Positions 60,328-64,000 of a stretch of DNA of 64,000 nucleotides are shown here, in pieces; position 1 is the first letter of the stretch, and each line of letters begins with the position of its first letter. Where the stretch lies: the NCBI RefSeq assembly GCF_000470655.1, contig NC_021921.1:1798001-1862000 (forward strand), given 5' to 3'. The stretch comes from Halorhabdus tiamatea SARL4B. Its GTDB lineage: Archaea; Halobacteriota; Halobacteria; Halobacteriales; Haloarculaceae. The notes beneath the pieces are model-generated. The model was not told the DNA's origin and ran no database searches. It worked only from the letters and a program-made list of their open reading frames with translations. A program made the translations under genes and the position numbers.

Positions 60328-61440
60328 ATGCCGCCCATCCACACAGACGGGTTGACGAAATACTACGGCGATGTACGCGGTGTCGAAGACCTCTCGTTCG
60401 CGGTCGAGAAGGGCGAAGTGTTCGGGTTTCTCGGGCCGAACGGGGCCGGCAAGACGACGACGATCCGGACGCTGATGGGCTTTATGTCGCCAACGGAGGG
60501 GACGGCGACCATCCTCGATGCGGACATCAGGGACGCGGCGGCGCTCAGGTCGGTCCGGGGAAACGTCGGGTATCTCCCGTCCGAGCCGAGTTTCAACGAG
60601 AACGTCACCGGCCGACGATTGCTCGAATACCACGGGTCGCTTCGTGGCGACGTCCGCAGCGACGAGATGCTCGAACTGTTCGATCCGCCACTCGACCGGA
60701 AGGTACGGGAGTACTCCCGCGGGAACAAGCAGATGCTCGCCATCGTCGTCGCGTTCATGCACGACCCGGACGTGCTCATCATGGACGAACCCACCTCCGG
60801 GCTCGACCCCTTGAAACAGGAGCAACTACTGGAGTTCATCCGCACCGAACAGCAGCGCGGCAAGACCTTCTTTTTCTCCTCGCACATCCTGAGCGAGGTC
60901 CGGAAGGTCTGTGATCGGGTGGCGATCATCCGCGACGGGCACCTCGTCGAACTCGAGGACGTCGAGTCGCTGCTGGACCGCAGCGGGAAAGTCGTCCGGG
61001 CGCGTCTCGGCGGCGACTTCGACGCCGACAGTCTGGCACTCGAGGGCGTCCACGACATCGAAGTCAGTGGCGACGCCAGCGGGGGCGAGCGTGGCGACGG
61101 ACACGGCAGTGATGGCGCGGGCAGTATCGGCGACGGAAGCGACACCGCCGACAGCGACGGGAGCGGCGACGCAGCCGCCGCGAACGAGGCGACGAGCGTG
61201 ACGTTCACCTACACTGGCGCGTACGAACCGCTGCTGGAACACCTCCTCGAATACGACATCTACGACCTGAGCATCGAGGAGGCCCCGCTCGAAGACGTCT
61301 TCATGCGCTTCTACGGCGAGAACCCGGCCGAGCGGGTCGAGCGGGTCGAAAACGGCGAGATCGAGGAGCATGAGAACGGAGAGATCGAGGAGCACGAGAA
61401 CGGCGAGCCAACCGACAGGGCGGAGGAGGCCGATGCTTGA
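60328..61440 (+). CDS. ABC-2 type exporter ATPase
   Basis: The 370-residue ATPase has Walker A GPNGAGKTTT (near 36-45), signature YSRGNKQMLAI (degenerate LSGGQ), Walker B VLIMDEPTSGLDP and switch SSHILSEV. The C-terminal part contains a long Gly/Asp/Ser linker (about 245-290) splitting the accessory domain, and ends in a short tandem repeat with two GEIEEHEN units. These features suggest a flexible, rapidly varying tail. It energises the two permease-like proteins that follow. ATG 60328 follows the promoter-like region after the tRNA. Confidence 0.91.
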   Translation: MPPIHTDGLTKYYGDVRGVEDLSFAVEKGEVFGFLGPNGAGKTTTIRTLMGFMSPTEGTATILDADIRDAAALRSVRGNVGYLPSEPSFNENVTGRRLLEYHGSLRGDVRSDEMLELFDPPLDRKVREYSRGNKQMLAIVVAFMHDPDVLIMDEPTSGLDPLKQEQLLEFIRTEQQRGKTFFFSSHILSEVRKVCDRVAIIRDGHLVELEDVESLLDRSGKVVRARLGGDFDADSLALEGVHDIEVSGDASGGERGDGHGSDGAGSIGDGSDTADSDGSGDAAAANEATSVTFTYTGAYEPLLEHLLEYDIYDLSIEEAPLEDVFMRFYGENPAERVERVENGEIEEHENGEIEEHENGEPTDRAEEADA

Positions 61441-62221
61441 GACGACGCGCTTCGAATCCGAGCGGCTCGTGCCCGCCGCGGCGGTGATCGGACTGGGGCT
61501 GGCGGCCTTCGGCGGGATGATGACGCTCATCGCGCCCGGTATCCTCGGGGACGTCGACATCGCGGCACTCTTAGAGCAGTTCCCGGCCGCGATGGTCGAG
61601 GAGATGGGCCTGGGGAAGATGGGAACCATCGAGGGCTTCATCGCGCTCGAACTCTACGAGTACGTCTGGCTGCTCGGCCTCGGAGCGTACGTCGCCTACA
61701 CCGCCGCCGGCTTCATCGCCGGTGACGTCGAAACCGGGCGGATGGACACGCTGCTCGCCGCGCCGATCTCCCGGTGGCGACTCCTCGTCGAGAAGTACCT
61801 CGCGTTGCTCACGCCGATCGTCGTCGTCAACGTCGTCGTCTTCGCGGGTGTCGCCGGGGCGGCCCAGGTCATCGACGAGACGATCCCGCTCGCCGACCTC
61901 GTCGCGGTCCACGTCCTGTCGGTGCCCTACCTGCTCGCTTGTGGCGCGTTTGGCATGCTCGCGTCCGTCGCTGCCCCGCGGCGGATCGTCGCCGAAGGCG
62001 TGGCCGCCGGAACCCTCGTCGGGGCCTTTCTCTTCGAGATGCTGGTGACCAACACCGACCTGGGGTGGCTCGGGGCGGTAACGCCGATGCGGTACTACGA
62101 TCCGCTTGCGATCCTCACCGAGGGAACCTACGATCCTGCCGGCGGAGTGATTCTGTTTGCCGCCGCAGTCGTGTTGCTCGTCGGGAGTGCCTGGCTGTTC
62201 GGGGAGGTTGACGTCCAATGA
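61433..62221 (+). CDS. ABC-2 type permease, copy 1
   Basis: The 262-residue membrane protein has about six helices and the ABC-2 layout: FESERLVPAAAVIGLGLAAF first helix, large loop with EEMGLGKMGTIEGFIALELY, then AAGFIAGDVETGRMDTLLAAPISR (the conserved ABC-2 cytoplasmic motif) and C-terminal helices. The start overlaps the ATPase gene by 8 bp. It is homologous to the next gene, implying a heterodimeric channel with one ATPase. The substrate is unknown. Confidence 0.88.
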   Translation: MLETTRFESERLVPAAAVIGLGLAAFGGMMTLIAPGILGDVDIAALLEQFPAAMVEEMGLGKMGTIEGFIALELYEYVWLLGLGAYVAYTAAGFIAGDVETGRMDTLLAAPISRWRLLVEKYLALLTPIVVVNVVVFAGVAGAAQVIDETIPLADLVAVHVLSVPYLLACGAFGMLASVAAPRRIVAEGVAAGTLVGAFLFEMLVTNTDLGWLGAVTPMRYYDPLAILTEGTYDPAGGVILFAAAVVLLVGSAWLFGEVDVQ

Positions 62222-63051
62222 GCACCGAGACCCCTGAGACCACGAACAGCAATCAAGCAACCAGTCCGCTCCTCGTCGTCGCCCGCTTCGAGGGACGCAA
62301 CCGACTCCGAGTGACGGGGATCCTGGCCGTGCTGTTCTCGCTGTTCGGCCTCATGTACGTCTGGATCGGCCCCCAGATGATCGAGGCCGGGTTCTCGGAG
62401 TTGCTGGACGCGATGCCACCGGTCGTCACCGAACTGTTCGGCTTCGAGAGCCTCGAATCGATCGAGGGCTTGCTCGCCAGCGAGTTCTACACGCTCGGGT
62501 GGATCGTCGGCCTCGGCGGGTACCTCGCCTACAGTGCTGCCGGGACCGTCGCGGGCGACCTCCGAGACGAGCGCATGGACACGCTGACGGCCGGCCCCGT
62601 CGCTAGGCGGAGTGTCTTCCTCGGGAAGTACCTCGCGCTCCTCGTGCCCATCGTCGTCCTCAACGTCGTCGTCCCGGTCGTCCTGTACGTGGCGTCGTTC
62701 GCCATCGAGGAGTCGCTCCCGCTCGTCGACCTCGCGATCGTCCACGCGTTTTCGGTCCCGTATCTCCTCTTCTGGAGTGCGATCGGTCTCGCCCTCGGCG
62801 TCGTCGTTCGCCGTGGTCGGACCGCCGGTCGGGTCGCGCTCGGGGCGGTCTTTTTCGGGTGGCTCGCCGAGTCGATCATCTCGACGACCGACTACGACTG
62901 GCTCGGCGGCCTCTCGCCGATGCGGTACTTCGACCCACCGGGCGTGCTCGTCCACGGGACCTACGACGTCGCCGGGGCCGGCCTGTTGCTCGGTGGCGCG
63001 ATCGTGGCACTCGCCGTCAGCCTATACTACTTCGAGGGGCACGATCTCTGA
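62218..63051 (+). CDS. ABC-2 type permease, copy 2
   Basis: The 277-residue paralogue of the previous protein has matching motifs (FGFESLESIEGLLASEFYT; SAAGTVAGDLRDERMDTLTAGPVAR; SPMRYFDPPGVLVHGTYD) and six helices after a polar N-terminus. It is ATGA-coupled to copy 1. The pair with the upstream ATPase forms a complete exporter. Confidence 0.88.
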   Translation: MSTETPETTNSNQATSPLLVVARFEGRNRLRVTGILAVLFSLFGLMYVWIGPQMIEAGFSELLDAMPPVVTELFGFESLESIEGLLASEFYTLGWIVGLGGYLAYSAAGTVAGDLRDERMDTLTAGPVARRSVFLGKYLALLVPIVVLNVVVPVVLYVASFAIEESLPLVDLAIVHAFSVPYLLFWSAIGLALGVVVRRGRTAGRVALGAVFFGWLAESIISTTDYDWLGGLSPMRYFDPPGVLVHGTYDVAGAGLLLGGAIVALAVSLYYFEGHDL

Positions 63052-63121
63052 ACAGGCCAAGGACGCGACCTCCGAAGGGCTGCCCGATACCGAGACCGTT
63101 TTCGGCCGTCCAGATCAACGT

Positions 63122-63640
63122 GTGGCCGTGCTCGCAGTCGTCGCCGACACTCACGGGACCGAGGACGCTCGACTCGCCAGCCGGGTCGCCGACGTGATCG
63201 CGGACGCCGAGAAAGTGCTACATACGGGTGATTTCACGACTGCAGCAGTCTACGACGCCTTCGATCGTCGCGCCCGCGAGTTGATCGCCGTCCACGGCAA
63301 CAGTGACGAGGACGCCCTGCGAGAGCGACTGCCCGCTGTGCGGACGATCGAATGGGAAGGCTGGTCACTCCTGCTCGTCCACGGGCACGAACACACCGCC
63401 ACGTCTCTCCCGTTGCTCGCCCGGGAACGTGGGGCCGATCTCGTCATCGCAGGGCACACCCATCGGCCGGCGATCGAGCGACTCGGGGGGCTGCGCGTCG
63501 TGAATCCGGGGAGTCACGCCGACCCGCGTGCCGGTCCGCCGAGCCACGCCGAACTCCGGACGGAGAACGGAGTGCTACGCGTCGAAATCCGGGATCGGGC
63601 AGGCGACGTGATCGAACGGGAGCGCGTGTCGGGGGAGTGA
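63122..63640 (+). CDS. YfcE-like metallophosphoesterase
   Basis: The 172-residue phosphoesterase starts with GTG (AVLAVVADTHGTEDA; Asp and His of metal site). It has VLHTGDFTTA (Asp), VHGNSDEDA (Asn, Asp), LLVHGHEH and VIAGHTHRPAI (His pairs), covering the five calcineurin-like phosphoesterase motifs. It resembles the small YfcE/MJ0936-type phosphodiesterases. It follows the exporter operon by 70 bp; its physiological substrate is not evident. Alternative GTG at 63128 is possible. Confidence 0.88.
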   Translation: MAVLAVVADTHGTEDARLASRVADVIADAEKVLHTGDFTTAAVYDAFDRRARELIAVHGNSDEDALRERLPAVRTIEWEGWSLLLVHGHEHTATSLPLLARERGADLVIAGHTHRPAIERLGGLRVVNPGSHADPRAGPPSHAELRTENGVLRVEIRDRAGDVIERERVSGE

Positions 63641-63850
63641 TCTGAGTAGGGGTGGAGAGCCGAAGCGGGTGCCGGCCACGTCGAACGTCGGGTGGACGGA
63701 TAAAGGCTTCACCGGAAGGTCAAACAGCTGTTTGAATCGCCTGCCGGGATCGAAACCATCACTCCGCTGTCGGAATCCAGGGAGGGGCGAATCGGCCCCG
63801 AGACGTCAGGGCGACGAAACATCTAAGATTTCAGGCCGCATTCGGACAAT

Positions 63851-63979
63851 ATGGTCGATCCTGTGCTGATCGGTATCGTCGTCGTCGTCCTCGGGTTCGT
63901 CTTCGCGACGTACCTGTTCGTGCGCCGGATCGCGACCGGCTTCAGTCAGGGCATGCGCGAAGGCAAACGCGGCGGGTGA
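63851..63979 (+). CDS. 42-residue single-pass membrane protein
   Basis: ATG 63851 opens a short protein with one helix (LIGIVVVVLGFVFATYLFV) and a basic tail (RRIATGFSQGMREGKRGG). Such tiny haloarchaeal membrane proteins are common (DUF7859-like). It begins at the end of the window and is too short for default gene finders. Hydrophobic helix plus positive-inside tail and good codon use support it. Confidence 0.6.
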   Translation: MVDPVLIGIVVVVLGFVFATYLFVRRIATGFSQGMREGKRGG

Positions 63980-64000
63980 TCGACTCGCCACGGGACGAAA

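Noticed and set aside
1-64000. CRISPR array or cas genes
   Set aside because: No series of regularly spaced repeats of 24-40 bp and no Cas protein motifs were seen on either strand.

Overview
The window is from a haloarchaeon (class Halobacteria). Evidence: GC-rich, strongly acidic proteins; archaeal TFB and Orc1/Cdc6; tandem PilA-type pilins; Tat-exported lipoproteins; a HalX response regulator; and many genes joined by 4-bp start/stop overlaps. I cannot name the genus with confidence. All statements come from reading the sequence; no database search was run.

Layout. (1) 1-11.8 kb is a decayed accessory region: three tyrosine recombinases, remnants of toxin-antitoxin genes (a TumE-like pseudogene with an intact HTH partner, and a Doc fragment), three neighbouring genes with nuclease-like folds (the third frameshifted), a short imperfect direct repeat on either side of that block, and two tandem type IV pilins. 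(2) 11.8-22 kb is core-like: TrmB-type regulator, TFB, an archaeal CPSF-like nuclease, a three-gene minus-strand operon (RecA-fold protein without a P-loop, coiled-coil protein, family-B DNA polymerase of the PolB2 kind), a lipoprotein and an Orc1/Cdc6 paralogue. GTTTCCGG octamers cluster upstream of both the polymerase operon and the orc gene. (3) 22-29.8 kb is an AT-richer defence island: an intact TumE-like/HTH pair, then an OLD-type ATPase-TOPRIM nuclease, a GHKL (MORC/MutL-like) ATPase with a C-terminal nuclease-like domain, a 1,446-bp ISH6-type insertion sequence with an 8-bp target duplication, and a C5-cytosine methyltransferase. I regard the ATPase/nuclease/GHKL/methylase set as the best candidate for a little-described defence system.

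(4) 29.8-35 kb: MoxR ATPase, DUF4129, DUF58 and membrane-protein operon, then a DUF502 protein. (5) 35-46.3 kb: an apparently iron-controlled region. Three perfect TTTAGG-N4-CCTAAA palindromes (DtxR/Idr-type boxes) precede a reversibly-glycosylated-polypeptide-like gene, a six-gene run (Fe3+-type ABC binding protein, permease, ATPase, GT-C-like membrane protein, gluconate-dehydrogenase-subunit-3-like protein, GMC oxidoreductase) and a family 2 glycosyltransferase. A heliorhodopsin lies inside this region. (6) 46.3-51.6 kb: small signalling, membrane and enzyme genes. (7) 51.7-59.1 kb: a peptide-type ABC transporter operon whose binding protein appears to be circularly permuted. (8) 59-64 kb: small proteins, tRNA-Val(GAC), an ABC-2 type exporter, a phosphodiesterase and a 42-residue membrane protein.
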